From Gemmatimonas sp. (GTDB taxonomy: Bacteria; Gemmatimonadota; Gemmatimonadetes; Gemmatimonadales; Gemmatimonadaceae): a DNA stretch of 64,000 nucleotides. Location: the NCBI RefSeq assembly GCF_027531815.1, contig NZ_JAPZSK010000006.1:186001-250000 (forward strand), in the 5' to 3' direction. Position 1 is the stretch's first letter, and each line of letters opens with the position of its first letter. Below, one piece after another: positions 1 through 8,474 of this stretch. The notes under the pieces were generated by a model. It was not told the DNA's origin, did not search any database, and saw only the letters and a list, made by a program, of their open reading frames with translations. The translations under genes and the position numbers were made by a program.

Positions 1-44
1 GCGGCGGCCGTGCGCGCGGCGGATGGCCGAGTGTTCGACGCCAT
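1..44 (-). CDS. Start of an unidentified gene, cut by the left edge
   Basis: An ATG lies 2 bases after the lspA stop codon on the same strand, and an open frame continues off the window edge, beginning MASNTRPSAARTAA. The tight spacing suggests one more gene at the end of the operon. Pseudouridine synthase genes often follow lspA in bacteria, but 14 codons of low-complexity Ala/Arg-rich sequence do not allow identification. Confidence 0.35.
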   Translation of the reverse strand, partial: MASNTRPSAARTAA

Positions 45-46
45 GA

Positions 47-583
47 TTACGGAGCGAGGTCGCGTGAATCGGTGGGCGACGGCGTGGCCGCCTCGCCGGC
101 GGCGGCCTGCGCCGCCAGCTCGCGACGCTCTTCCTGCCACAGCACGAGGGCCAGGAGGAACGCGCCGCTGCTCACCGCGATGTCGGCGATGTTGAAGGTC
201 GGCCACCGGTGCACGCCGAACCCGATATCGAGGAAATCCACCACCCCGTACTCGGAACGAATGCGATCGATCACGTTGCCCACGGCACCGGCCGCCACCA
301 GCGCGATAGCCAGCACGCGCCGGTAATCGTCATTCTCGGTGTGCTGGTACAGACGGCCCAGAATGACGAGCGCCCCGGCGGTGAGGCCCATGAAGAGCCA
401 GCGCGAATACGGACCGAGGTGCAGCCCGAAGGCCGCCCCCGGATTGTAGACGAGCGCGAAGCGGAACCACTCGCCGAAGACCGGCCGAGGGGTCGCCGCC
501 AACGTCGCCTCGGCCACCAGTTTGGTGATCTGATCCAGCAGGACGATGACGACAAAAACGGGAATCGCGAGAATCGCCTTCAC
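47..583 (-). CDS. lspA: Prolipoprotein signal peptidase (signal peptidase II)
   Basis: This 178-residue inner-membrane aspartyl protease cleaves the signal peptide from prolipoproteins just before the lipid-modified cysteine. The sequence shows four hydrophobic segments and the family boxes: NPGAAFG in the first half, GNVIDR with the first catalytic Asp, and FNIADIAV with the second. The GTG start is chosen because it precedes the first membrane segment (AILAIPVFVVIVLLDQITK) and lies 1 base after the dksA-like stop; a longer frame upstream only shadows that gene. Length is normal for LspA, with a short Ala/Glu-rich cytoplasmic tail. It is the last complete gene of the tilS-to-lspA operon; the ileS-lspA linkage is common in bacteria. 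Substrates in this window include the DUF4403 and HmuY-like lipoproteins. Confidence 0.95.
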   Translation of the reverse strand: MKAILAIPVFVVIVLLDQITKLVAEATLAATPRPVFGEWFRFALVYNPGAAFGLHLGPYSRWLFMGLTAGALVILGRLYQHTENDDYRRVLAIALVAAGAVGNVIDRIRSEYGVVDFLDIGFGVHRWPTFNIADIAVSSGAFLLALVLWQEERRELAAQAAAGEAATPSPTDSRDLAP

Positions 584-584
584 G

Positions 585-1019
585 TCATCCCTTCTTGGAG
601 TCTTCCTCGCGCTGCTTGCACGCGATGCAATAACGGGCATTCGGCAGCGCATCGAGACGCTCGAAGGCAATGTCCTCGCCACACTGGTGACACTTGCCGA
701 AGGTCTCCGGGGCCTTGTACAGGCGGCGGAGCGCCTGATCGATGTGCCACAGGAAGCGCCCTTCCTTGGAGGCGAAGAGGAACGCCTTTTCCCGCTCCAT
801 CGCGTCAGTGCCCTGATCGGCCATGTGGAAGGAGTAGGCGCTGCTGTCCCCCTCTGACGCCTCGCCGTTGGGGCCAAGGGTGTCGCTGTGATGGCCGAGC
901 TCCTTGAGCACACGCTTGCGTTCCTCGAGCAGTCGCTTCTCGAAGTGCTGCAGCTGCTTCTTGGGCATCGCCTTGGGCTTCTTGGCGTCCTTCGTCGACG
1001 CGGTCTTCGATTCGGCCAT
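585..1019 (-). CDS. TraR/DksA-family zinc-finger transcription factor
   Basis: A 144-residue protein of the DksA/TraR family, which binds in the RNA polymerase secondary channel and in some members works with ppGpp. The N-terminus is Lys-rich, followed by a long charged helical region suited to a coiled coil with an acidic ADQGTDAMEREK stretch, and a C4 zinc finger CHQCGEDIAFERLDA...YCIACK near the C-terminus (C-x2-C-x17-C-x2-C). The ATG overlaps the last base of the ileS stop codon (TGATG), so translation is probably coupled. A longer upstream frame would run back into ileS and is not used. The gene sits between ileS and lspA, an arrangement seen in several phyla. Whether it is a true DksA (ppGpp-responsive) or a generic TraR/DksA protein cannot be told from sequence alone. 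Confidence 0.88.
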   Translation of the reverse strand: MAESKTASTKDAKKPKAMPKKQLQHFEKRLLEERKRVLKELGHHSDTLGPNGEASEGDSSAYSFHMADQGTDAMEREKAFLFASKEGRFLWHIDQALRRLYKAPETFGKCHQCGEDIAFERLDALPNARYCIACKQREEDSKKG

Positions 1020-4000
1020 CACGACTGTTCCCTGGTGAGTGCAAGCTGCAGCGGCCGTCCATCGACGTCGCCCGCCTGCGTTGCGGTCCACATGGCGCCG
1101 TCTCCCGGGCCGGAGAATGGCGATCCCACCTCTCGACCGAGCAGCAATCGCACGGCGAGCACTTCGTCGGCGATGCGGCTGCGATGGGCGGCCACGGCGC
1201 TTTCCAGCTCCTCGTCCCCGGCAACGGCGAGCGTGATGCGATCACTCACCTCGAGCTGCGATTCCTTGCGGAGCCGCTGCACCCGGCTGATGACCTCCCG
1301 CGCCAGCCCCTCGGCGCGCAGTTCCGGCGTAATGGTGGGATCGAGCGCGACCCCATAGCCGCCGTTTTCCTGCACCACCGCTGCCCCTGACGCGCGCCGG
1401 ATGATGGCGACGTCGTCCGGGGCAATCAAGCGCTCGGCGTTGGCGACCGTGATGGTGACCGGGTTTCCGGCCGCCAGCTGGCGCAGCTGGTCGGCCGGCA
1501 GACCGGCCACGGCCTCGGCGACCTGCGGCGTCTCCTTGCCGAACTTCTTGCCCAGGGTGCGGAAGTTCGCCTTCGCCTCGAGCGCAACGAGCGCATCGGT
1601 GGAGGTGACAAACTCCACGTGCTTCACATTCAGCTCCGATGCCAGCAGTCCGCCGAGGGTGGCGACCAGGGTGGCGTCGCCCGGCACGACACATTGCATG
1701 GACGGCAGCGGTTGGCGCACCTTCACGTCGGCCACGTCACGCGCCGCATGGGCAAGTCCGGCGAGGGTGCGCAGGTCGTCCATGGCCGTTTCGAGCGCGT
1801 CATCGACAGGTGTGGGCTGCTCCCGCGTGAACGGCGCGAGATGCACCGAGGTACCCGTGAGATGGCGGTGCACGGCGTCGGTCATGAACGGTGCGAAGGG
1901 CGCGAGCAGCCGACAGGTCACCACCAGTACCTCGTGCAGCGTGGCGAAGGCGGCCCGGTTGTCTGCGCTGTCCACCTCGTAGAAGCGGGCACGACTCTGC
2001 CGGACGTACCACTTGGATACGTCGTCGTCCATGAACTGCATGACCCGACGGGCCGCCAGTGTGGCGTCGTACTGGTCGAGGTGCTGATTCACCTCGCGTT
2101 CTACGCGGGTGAGTCGCGAAAGGATCCAGCGATCGAGTGCCGGGCGCTCCGATACCGACGGGTCGGCGGCACCGGGGTGCCACCCGAAGTTGGCGTATTG
2201 CGCGAAGATCCCGTTGTAGACATTGCGGAAGGTGAGCAGGAAGCGGCCGGCCGTTTCGCGAATGGCGTTCTCGTCGAAGCGGCGCGGCACCCACACCTGG
2301 CTGGAGGCCACGAGGAACAGGCGTACGGCGTCGGCCCCGTGCCGCTCCATGACGTCCCACGGATTCACCACGTTGCCCTTCGACTTGGACATCTTCTGGC
2401 CGTTCGCGTCGAGCACCAGGTCGTTGACCACCACATGACGATACGGGGCGGCCTGATCGTTCGCGTTGTGCGGCAGGGCATCGCCCAGCGTGGTGGCGAT
2501 GGCGAGCAGCGAGTAGAACCAGCCCCGCGTCTGGTCGACCCCTTCGCAGATGAAGTCGGCGGGATACTGCGCCGCCACCACCTCCCGGTTCTCGAAGGGA
2601 TAGTGCCACTGCGCGAAGGGCATGGAGCCGGAGTCGAACCAGGTGTCGATCACCTCCGGCACCCGGCGCATGGTCCCGGTACCACTCCGTGCAGGCCAGG
2701 TGTACTGGTCGATATGCGGCTTGTGCGGATCGAAGTCGTCGGGGAGGGGCCGTCCGATGCGCGCCGCGAGATCGGCATAGCTGCCGATGACCTCGATCTC
2801 GGCGGGATCCTCGTCGTTGACCCACACGGGCAGCGGCGTCCCCCAGTAGCGATCGCGCGAGATGGCCCAGTCCACGTTGTTGGCCAGCCACTCGCCGAAG
2901 CGGCCGGTCCCCACCTCACTGGGATTCCAGTTCACGTGGCCGTTACGCTGCAGCAGCGCGTCGCGCACGGCGGTGGTACGCACGAACCACGACCCGCGCG
3001 CGTAGTAGAGCAGCGGGGTGCCGCAGCGCCAGCAGTGGGGGTACGCGTGCACGAAGGTCGTGGCCTTCCAGAGCACGTCGCGCTCCTTGAGCACCTCCAG
3101 GATACGCGCATCCGCCTTCTTCACGAACTGGCCGGCCACTTCGGGGACGCCTTCGACGAATTCCCCGCGGACGTTGACCGGCTGCACGAAGGCGAGCCCG
3201 TGCCGCTGACCGGCGGCGTAGTCGTCGGCGCCAAACGCCGGCGCCATGTGCACCACCCCCGAGCCGTCCTCGGCGGAGACGAACTCCTCGGGCACGATGA
3301 TCTCGTGATTGCCCTGCTCCGGGTACGGCACCCAGTCGAGTGGGCGACGATAGCGGCGACCGGCGAGTTCACGACCCGTCATGGTGCCCACCACATCCCA
3401 GCGATCGGCCCAGTCGGCGCCCAGTACCCCCGGAACCCGGGCCTCCGCCAGAATGATCGTCCAGTCGGCGCCGGTCTTCTTGCGGAGTTCCGCGTACACC
3501 AGCTCCGGGTGCACCGCGAGCGCGGTGTTGGAGACGAGCGTCCATGGTGTGGTGGTCCACACCAGAATCCGGCGGCGCATCGCGGGCGCGTTGCCATTGG
3601 CATCGAGCAGGTCGAGCGCCACGTACACGCTCGGGTCCTCCACGTCGTCGTAGCCCTGGGCGACTTCATGACTGGAGAGCGCGGTGCCGCAACGCGCGCA
3701 GTACGGCAGGATCTTGTGGCCGCGCGTGAGCAGCCCCTTGTCGTGCATGGTGCGCAGCGCCCACCACACGCTCTCCACGAAATCGTGCGAGTAGGTGACG
3801 TAGGGATTGTCGTAGTCGAGCCAGTAGGCCGTCCGATGGGACAGCTTCTCCCATTCGCCACGGTACTTCCACACGCTCTCGCGGCAGCGGCGATTGAACT
3901 CCGCCACCCCCACCTGTTCAATGAGCTGCTTGCCGCCGAGCTTGGCGATCTCGCTGGGGTCGACGCCCTGCCGCTCCGCCTCTTCGCGCTGCAGCTCCTT

Positions 4001-4306
4001 CTCGACCTCGATCTCCACGGGGAGGCCGTGCGTATCCCAGCCGGCCTTGCGCGGCACGTAGAACCCCTGCATGGCGCGGTGGCGGCAGAAGAGGTCCTTG
4101 ATGGTGCGCGCGAAGACGTGGTGAATGCCGGGGCGGCCGTTGGCAGTGGGCGGCCCCTCGAAAAACACGAACGGCTTTGCGTTGGCGCGCGCGGCCTGCG
4201 ACGCGGCGAACAGCTGCTCGTCGTCCCATTGGGCGAGGATGCCGCGTTCGAGCGCGTCAGCGGTGGAGTCGGGGAGCAGCGGATACAGCACGGCGTCCTG
4301 CGTCAT
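1019..4306 (-). CDS. ileS: Isoleucyl-tRNA synthetase
   Basis: A 1095-residue class I aminoacyl-tRNA synthetase that charges tRNA-Ile. The ATP-binding HIGH-type box appears as GRPGIHHV near residue 60, within GPPTANGRPG, and the second box as KMSKSKG near residue 637. Between them lies the CP1 editing domain (DGSGVVHMAPAFGADDY). Two cysteine pairs, CARCG and CWRCG, lie in the insertion. The long C-terminus and box sequences resemble the second, eukaryote-like IleRS type, which in some bacteria correlates with mupirocin tolerance; that is inference from family knowledge. The ATG is chosen because the family N-terminus (MTQDAVLYPL) starts there; upstream residues look non-coding. It follows pnp by 31 bases and overlaps the dksA-like gene by one base. 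Confidence 0.97.
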   Translation of the reverse strand: MTQDAVLYPLLPDSTADALERGILAQWDDEQLFAASQAARANAKPFVFFEGPPTANGRPGIHHVFARTIKDLFCRHRAMQGFYVPRKAGWDTHGLPVEIEVEKELQREEAERQGVDPSEIAKLGGKQLIEQVGVAEFNRRCRESVWKYRGEWEKLSHRTAYWLDYDNPYVTYSHDFVESVWWALRTMHDKGLLTRGHKILPYCARCGTALSSHEVAQGYDDVEDPSVYVALDLLDANGNAPAMRRRILVWTTTPWTLVSNTALAVHPELVYAELRKKTGADWTIILAEARVPGVLGADWADRWDVVGTMTGRELAGRRYRRPLDWVPYPEQGNHEIIVPEEFVSAEDGSGVVHMAPAFGADDYAAGQRHGLAFVQPVNVRGEFVEGVPEVAGQFVKKADARILEVLKERDVLWKATTFVHAYPHCWRCGTPLLYYARGSWFVRTTAVRDALLQRNGHVNWNPSEVGTGRFGEWLANNVDWAISRDRYWGTPLPVWVNDEDPAEIEVIGSYADLAARIGRPLPDDFDPHKPHIDQYTWPARSGTGTMRRVPEVIDTWFDSGSMPFAQWHYPFENREVVAAQYPADFICEGVDQTRGWFYSLLAIATTLGDALPHNANDQAAPYRHVVVNDLVLDANGQKMSKSKGNVVNPWDVMERHGADAVRLFLVASSQVWVPRRFDENAIRETAGRFLLTFRNVYNGIFAQYANFGWHPGAADPSVSERPALDRWILSRLTRVEREVNQHLDQYDATLAARRVMQFMDDDVSKWYVRQSRARFYEVDSADNRAAFATLHEVLVVTCRLLAPFAPFMTDAVHRHLTGTSVHLAPFTREQPTPVDDALETAMDDLRTLAGLAHAARDVADVKVRQPLPSMQCVVPGDATLVATLGGLLASELNVKHVEFVTSTDALVALEAKANFRTLGKKFGKETPQVAEAVAGLPADQLRQLAAGNPVTITVANAERLIAPDDVAIIRRASGAAVVQENGGYGVALDPTITPELRAEGLAREVISRVQRLRKESQLEVSDRITLAVAGDEELESAVAAHRSRIADEVLAVRLLLGREVGSPFSGPGDGAMWTATQAGDVDGRPLQLALTREQS

Positions 4307-4337
4307 GAGCACCAATGGAGAGGAACGAAGCAGAAGG

Positions 4338-5258
4338 TCAGAGTCGCGCCAGCACGCCCCGCACCACGGCGGACAGCTTGGGTTCGGCGCTTCGGGCCAC
4401 GGCAATGATGTCGGCGACGTGCGCCGGCTTCAGCGCGTCGGGGAGACACTGGTCGGTGATGATGGAGAGTCCCAGCACGCGCATGCCGCCGTGCACGGCC
4501 ACGATGACTTCCGGCACCGTACTCATGCCCACCACATCGGCGCCGATACCGCGCAGGAAGCGATACTCGGCGCGCGTCTCGAGATTGGGGCCCTGCACCG
4601 CCACATACACGCCCTCGCGCAGCGTGATGCCGGCGGCAACGGCCACCTCGCGCGCCAAGCGTCGCAGTGCCGGGTCGTACGGCTCCGACATGTCCGGAAA
4701 GCGCGGCCCGAGCGTTTCGTCATTGGGGCCGATCAGCGGGTTGTCACCCAACAGGTTGATGTGATCGGCAAGGAGCATGAGATCACCGGGGGCCCACAGG
4801 GGATGCATGCCACCGCAGGCGTTGCTCACGATGAGGGTCTCGGCGCCCAGGGCACGCAGCACGCGAACCGGGAAGGTGACCTGCTGGAGCGAGTACCCCT
4901 CGTACGCGTGGAATCGTCCCTGCATGGCCACGACCGTCCGGCCGGCGAGCGTACCGCACAACAGACGTCCCTGGTGCGACTCGACGGTGGAGAGCGGGAA
5001 GTTGGGAAGCTGACTGTACTCGATGACCTGTTCGACGGTCATCTCGTTGGCGAGGCCCCCGAGGCCCGTGCCGAGGATGATGGCCGCTTCCACCGGTCGC
5101 GGGAATCGCTGACGGATGGCGAGGGCACACGCCTCGATGCGTTCGCCGGGGTGCACGGCGAGCGCCGGCTGCGCCGCCCCAATGGCCGTGTGCTCCGGCG
5201 TGTCGTGCAGCGGCGGCCGAGCAGCCAGAACGGACGGTGTCCCCGCGCCGTCGCTCAC
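4338..5258 (-). CDS. Trimeric purine nucleoside phosphorylase, possibly adenosine-tolerant
   Basis: This 306-residue cytoplasmic enzyme of the PNP/MTAP family splits purine nucleosides with phosphate to base and ribose-1-phosphate, feeding salvage together with the hpt gene upstream. Visible motifs: phosphate loop GTGLGGLA (63-70), GRFHAYEGYS (114-123), VSNACGG (144-150), and the purine-binding segment GPNLETRAE followed by VVGMSTVPEV. The residue equivalent to Asn243 of human PNP reads Asp here (LSIITDQ instead of LSLITN). In human PNP that exchange is known to admit 6-aminopurines, so adenosine may be a substrate; this is inference. The GTG start overlaps the divIVA stop by four bases (GTGA). 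About 45 N-terminal residues are extra relative to the family core. Confidence 0.9.
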   Translation of the reverse strand: MSDGAGTPSVLAARPPLHDTPEHTAIGAAQPALAVHPGERIEACALAIRQRFPRPVEAAIILGTGLGGLANEMTVEQVIEYSQLPNFPLSTVESHQGRLLCGTLAGRTVVAMQGRFHAYEGYSLQQVTFPVRVLRALGAETLIVSNACGGMHPLWAPGDLMLLADHINLLGDNPLIGPNDETLGPRFPDMSEPYDPALRRLAREVAVAAGITLREGVYVAVQGPNLETRAEYRFLRGIGADVVGMSTVPEVIVAVHGGMRVLGLSIITDQCLPDALKPAHVADIIAVARSAEPKLSAVVRGVLARL

Positions 5259-5866
5259 CTCTCCTCCTCCACGACGGCGTCGAGCCACGACGGCGTGGGC
5301 GTGATGTTGCGCGGCGGCAACTGACGCAGCTCCCGCGCGACGGGGGGCTCCGTGTCGCCGTCTGCCGTGCGTGGCAACGTGAAGTCGGGGATGGGCTCCT
5401 GCTCGACGGAGTTGATTTCCGCCAATTGCCGCTCGAGCTGATGGCGCAACTGCGAGACATACGCCCGCCGCCTGCGCCAAAGCCCCTGCAGCTCCTGCTG
5501 GGCACGCGCCACCTCGTCCCGCACCCCCGCCAGCTGGCGTTCGGCCTCCTGCTGTGCCTCGCGCACGATGAGTTGCGCTTCACGTTCGGCCTGCTCGCGA
5601 ATCTCGCCGCGCAGCTGCTGGGCGCTGACGAGTGCCTCGTTCAACGCCTTGTCGCGTTCGCGAAACGACTTGAGCTGCTCGTGAAAGTTGCGCGCCTTCT
5701 GCTCGATCTCCTGGTTGACGCGCGCCAACCGTTCGAGCTCTTCCGCCACCTGATCGCGAAACTGATCGACCCGCGCGCGATCATAGCCCCGCAGCGCATT
5801 GCCGAAATCGTATCGGCGCGCGTCGAGCGACGTGAAGCGGAACCCCTGGAAGTTTTCGTCGGTCAT
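5255..5866 (-). CDS. DivIVA-domain coiled-coil protein
   Basis: A 203-residue protein whose N-terminus (FRFTSLDARRYDFGNALRGYD) is the DivIVA/GpsB membrane-targeting domain, followed by a long Glu/Gln/Arg-rich coiled coil from about residue 45 to 150 and a Pro-rich tail. DivIVA proteins bind curved inner membrane and recruit division or pole-organising partners. The ATG lies 17 bases after yggS, and the gene overlaps pnp by four bases. The yggS-divIVA order recalls the yggS/sepF/ylmH/divIVA division cluster of Gram-positives; here only these two members are present. The exact division role is inferred from the domain. Confidence 0.88.
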   Translation of the reverse strand: MTDENFQGFRFTSLDARRYDFGNALRGYDRARVDQFRDQVAEELERLARVNQEIEQKARNFHEQLKSFRERDKALNEALVSAQQLRGEIREQAEREAQLIVREAQQEAERQLAGVRDEVARAQQELQGLWRRRRAYVSQLRHQLERQLAEINSVEQEPIPDFTLPRTADGDTEPPVARELRQLPPRNITPTPSWLDAVVEEER

Positions 5867-5883
5867 TCGCTGTCCGGTATGCG

Positions 5884-6591
5884 TCAGGTCCGACTGCCGA
5901 AAAGCACGGTACCGAGGCGCACATGCGTGGCCCCTTCCTCCACGGCGATTTCGTAATCGCCGGACATCCCCATACTGAGCCACTCGGCCGGATGACCGGC
6001 CGCGCGCACCACCTCGCGCGCCGCGCGCGCGCCGGAGAACACGGCACGCAGCAGCGCCTCGTCGGCGTCGAACGGCGCCATGGTCATGACCCCGCACACC
6101 CGCAGCGACGGGAGCGCGAGCAACCGCTCGGCGGTGATGGCCACATCGGGCACGGCCACCCCGCTCTTGCTCGCCTCGCCACTCACATTCACCTGCAGCA
6201 GGACATCGAGGGTGGTGCCGACGCGGGTCGCTTCGTCGTGAAGCGCCACCGCCAGTCGCTCACTGTCGAGCCCGTGGAACAGTGCGAAGCGCAGCGCATG
6301 GCGCGCCTTGTTGCGTTGCAGATGACCAATCAGGTGCCAGCGCACCGGTACGGTAACCTGCGCCATCTTGCCTTCCGCTTCCTGCACGCGGTTCTCGCCT
6401 ACGTCGGTGATCCCGGCGTCCCACACCGCTTCAACCGCTTCTGGCCCGTGGGTCTTGGTGACCGCGACCAATGTGACGTCCTGCCCGTGTCCGCCGCGCG
6501 AACGCGCGTCGTTGATGCGCGCACGCACCTCCGCCACCGCGTTCCGAACGGCCTCTGGCCGCAGCGCCGTCACGTGCTCGGAAATTGGCAT
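5884..6591 (-). CDS. YggS/PROSC-family pyridoxal phosphate homeostasis protein
   Basis: A 235-residue PLP-binding protein of the YggS family, which folds like the N-terminal barrel of alanine racemase and buffers free pyridoxal phosphate rather than catalysing a known reaction. The PLP lysine is in LVAVTKTH (about residue 46). Other family signatures are GENRVQEAEGK, RWHLIGHLQRNK, QVNVSGEASKSG, GVMTMAP and the C-terminal phosphate-binding LSMGMSGDYEIAVEEGAT. Length is normal. The ATG is 12 bases after the DUF2723 gene; residues upstream of it do not look like protein. It precedes divIVA in the same operon. Confidence 0.95.
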   Translation of the reverse strand: MPISEHVTALRPEAVRNAVAEVRARINDARSRGGHGQDVTLVAVTKTHGPEAVEAVWDAGITDVGENRVQEAEGKMAQVTVPVRWHLIGHLQRNKARHALRFALFHGLDSERLAVALHDEATRVGTTLDVLLQVNVSGEASKSGVAVPDVAITAERLLALPSLRVCGVMTMAPFDADEALLRAVFSGARAAREVVRAAGHPAEWLSMGMSGDYEIAVEEGATHVRLGTVLFGSRT

Positions 6592-6602
6592 AGCACATAA
6601 GG

Positions 6603-8474
6603 TTAGACACCGTTGCACCCCGACACAAGTAACGTGTCGGTGGGTGTCGTCAGCAGCGTGCAGCGCAGCAGTTCCTGCGCGGCATGTGCCGCCGGATCGG
6701 CGTCTGCCGGGAGTACATCCAGCGCGCCGACGGGGAGCAGATCGCGGCTCGTGCGCAGGGCCCGCAGGTCGAGCGTGGTGCGACCCGCCGGCGCGATGCT
6801 GTCGGGCGCGTACACCAGCCCCTGCAGCGCCCACCCACTCCCCGGATCGAGGCGGCGTCGGTCGGTGGCGGCGAGCAGTGTGCTCACCCGCACGGGACGT
6901 CGCGCCCGGCTGGCGCTCTGCATGACGGAGCGAAGCGCCGCGCCACTCCCCGGCCAGCGCTCCACGGCGCCGTCATCCAGCAGCCGCTGCGCCGCCAGCT
7001 GCGCACGGTACCACGTGGCGCCGAGCAATGGCACCGTGACCACGGCCACGTCCGTGCGATACTCCTCGACCTGCTGCAGATACCAGAGGGGAAAACTGTC
7101 GTTGTCGCCTGCCGTGACCAGCACCCCGGCGGGCGGCACCGCGTCCAGCAACAGCCGGGCGTACGTGCGTGGCAACGACGACACGGGCTCCCGCGTGCGG
7201 TCGGTCACCGGGCGGTTGGCCAGAACCGGCACGAGCGCCAGCACGAACGGCAGCACCGCCACCGGTGCCGGCAGTCGCCGGGCGAGACTGGCGGCCAACG
7301 CCACCACACCGGCAGCCGCCAGCACCCCCCACGCCCAGAAGGCGAGGACGAAAAAGTAGTCCCGTTCGCGGGCCTCGTGCGGTGCGCCGTCGGGCAGCAC
7401 GCCGATACCGAACGTGGGCCCTGCCCGAAGGTTGAGCCACACGGCCACGCCGAGCGTGGCGGAGGCGAGGAGCACGGCCAGGCCGCGCCCGAGGCGGGCA
7501 TCGAAGCGCCAGACGCGGCGCAATCCCAATGCAGCCAGCCACACCCAACAGAGACTGAGCGCCGTACGACCGAACGCCGCCGTGGGCAACGGGTGGGCGC
7601 CAAACGCCACTTGCCAGTCGGCCCACTGGAAGACGTTGGCCACCTGCAGCCAGAGCGGCGCCTGGCGCGGCCACAACCCGGCCACCTGGTACTGCTCGCG
7701 CCGGAGCACGGCGAGGAGCGCCCGCCAGGTCTCGGGGTTGCCACTATCGAGTGCCGGGTTGCGCACCGACAGCAGCGGCAGCAGCGCCACCGCGGAGAAG
7801 CCGAGGAGAAAAAGGGCCAGCCAACTGGCCACCTCGCGCCGCGTGGGGCGGGCGCCACGCCACGCCAGCACGATCGCTGCGGGGAGCGCGACCAGCAGCG
7901 ACAGATGCAGCGGCACGGCCAGCCCGGCGAGAAAGGCCACGAGGGCGCGGCCACGGGCGCGCTGCCCGTTGCTGCTGCCGTGGCGGCCGGCGAACTCGCC
8001 AGCGGCGAGCATGGCGACGCTGGCGAGCATGGTGACCGCGTACACCTCGGCTTCGGTCGCGGTGTTCCACACGCTGAACATCGTGCCGGCCATCACGGCG
8101 CCTACCACGGCGCCACGGGCCCCCAGCGCCCGGGCCATCATCCAGGCCGTGAGACCGCCGGTGAGCGCTGCCGCCCATACGGAAAGCAGCGTGACCGCCC
8201 GCGGCGGTGCGGTGCCGGCGAACAGGCGGGTGGCGACGTTGGCGAGTACCACCCAGAGCGGTGTACCCGGCGGGTGCGGCACGCCGAGGGTGTGCGCCGC
8301 CGCCATGAACTCGGTGGCATCCCAGAACGTGAGATCCGGGGCGGCCGTGCTCAGGTACAGCCCCAAAAGCACCATCGTCGCCACGACTGCGGCGACGATG
8401 GATGAGGGGAGCTGGATTCGAGCCGGGGGACTCAAGCCGGCGCGCGCATCAGGCCGGGGCGACTTCGGGGCCAC
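6603..8474 (-). CDS. DUF2723-family multi-pass membrane glycosyltransferase (GT-C type)
   Basis: About 623 residues with roughly ten hydrophobic segments in the first two thirds and a soluble periplasmic C-terminal domain. The N-terminal region carries the DUF2723 signature: an acidic loop after the first membrane segment (DLTFWDATEF) and HPPGTPLW, matching the catalytic loop of GT-C protein O-mannosyltransferase-like enzymes. In Bacteroidota such proteins have been linked to protein O-glycosylation; the substrate here is unknown. The start is uncertain: a GTG inside the end of ftsH (26-base overlap) is used, a TTG at 8435 is the alternative, and no clear ribosome binding site decides. It sits between ftsH and yggS in the housekeeping operon. 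Confidence 0.85.
   Translation of the reverse strand: MAPKSPRPDARAGLSPPARIQLPSSIVAAVVATMVLLGLYLSTAAPDLTFWDATEFMAAAHTLGVPHPPGTPLWVVLANVATRLFAGTAPPRAVTLLSVWAAALTGGLTAWMMARALGARGAVVGAVMAGTMFSVWNTATEAEVYAVTMLASVAMLAAGEFAGRHGSSNGQRARGRALVAFLAGLAVPLHLSLLVALPAAIVLAWRGARPTRREVASWLALFLLGFSAVALLPLLSVRNPALDSGNPETWRALLAVLRREQYQVAGLWPRQAPLWLQVANVFQWADWQVAFGAHPLPTAAFGRTALSLCWVWLAALGLRRVWRFDARLGRGLAVLLASATLGVAVWLNLRAGPTFGIGVLPDGAPHEARERDYFFVLAFWAWGVLAAAGVVALAASLARRLPAPVAVLPFVLALVPVLANRPVTDRTREPVSSLPRTYARLLLDAVPPAGVLVTAGDNDSFPLWYLQQVEEYRTDVAVVTVPLLGATWYRAQLAAQRLLDDGAVERWPGSGAALRSVMQSASRARRPVRVSTLLAATDRRRLDPGSGWALQGLVYAPDSIAPAGRTTLDLRALRTSRDLLPVGALDVLPADADPAAHAAQELLRCTLLTTPTDTLLVSGCNGV

Noticed and set aside
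1619-4408. A 929-codon open frame on the plus strand, antisense to ileS
   Set aside because: It is antisense to a clear IleRS with normal codon use; its residues are His/Arg/Gly-rich with no domain pattern. High GC makes long antisense frames common.
6684-8405. A 573-codon plus-strand frame antisense to the DUF2723 gene
   Set aside because: Gln/Arg/His-rich composition and no recognisable motif; it mirrors the minus-strand gene.
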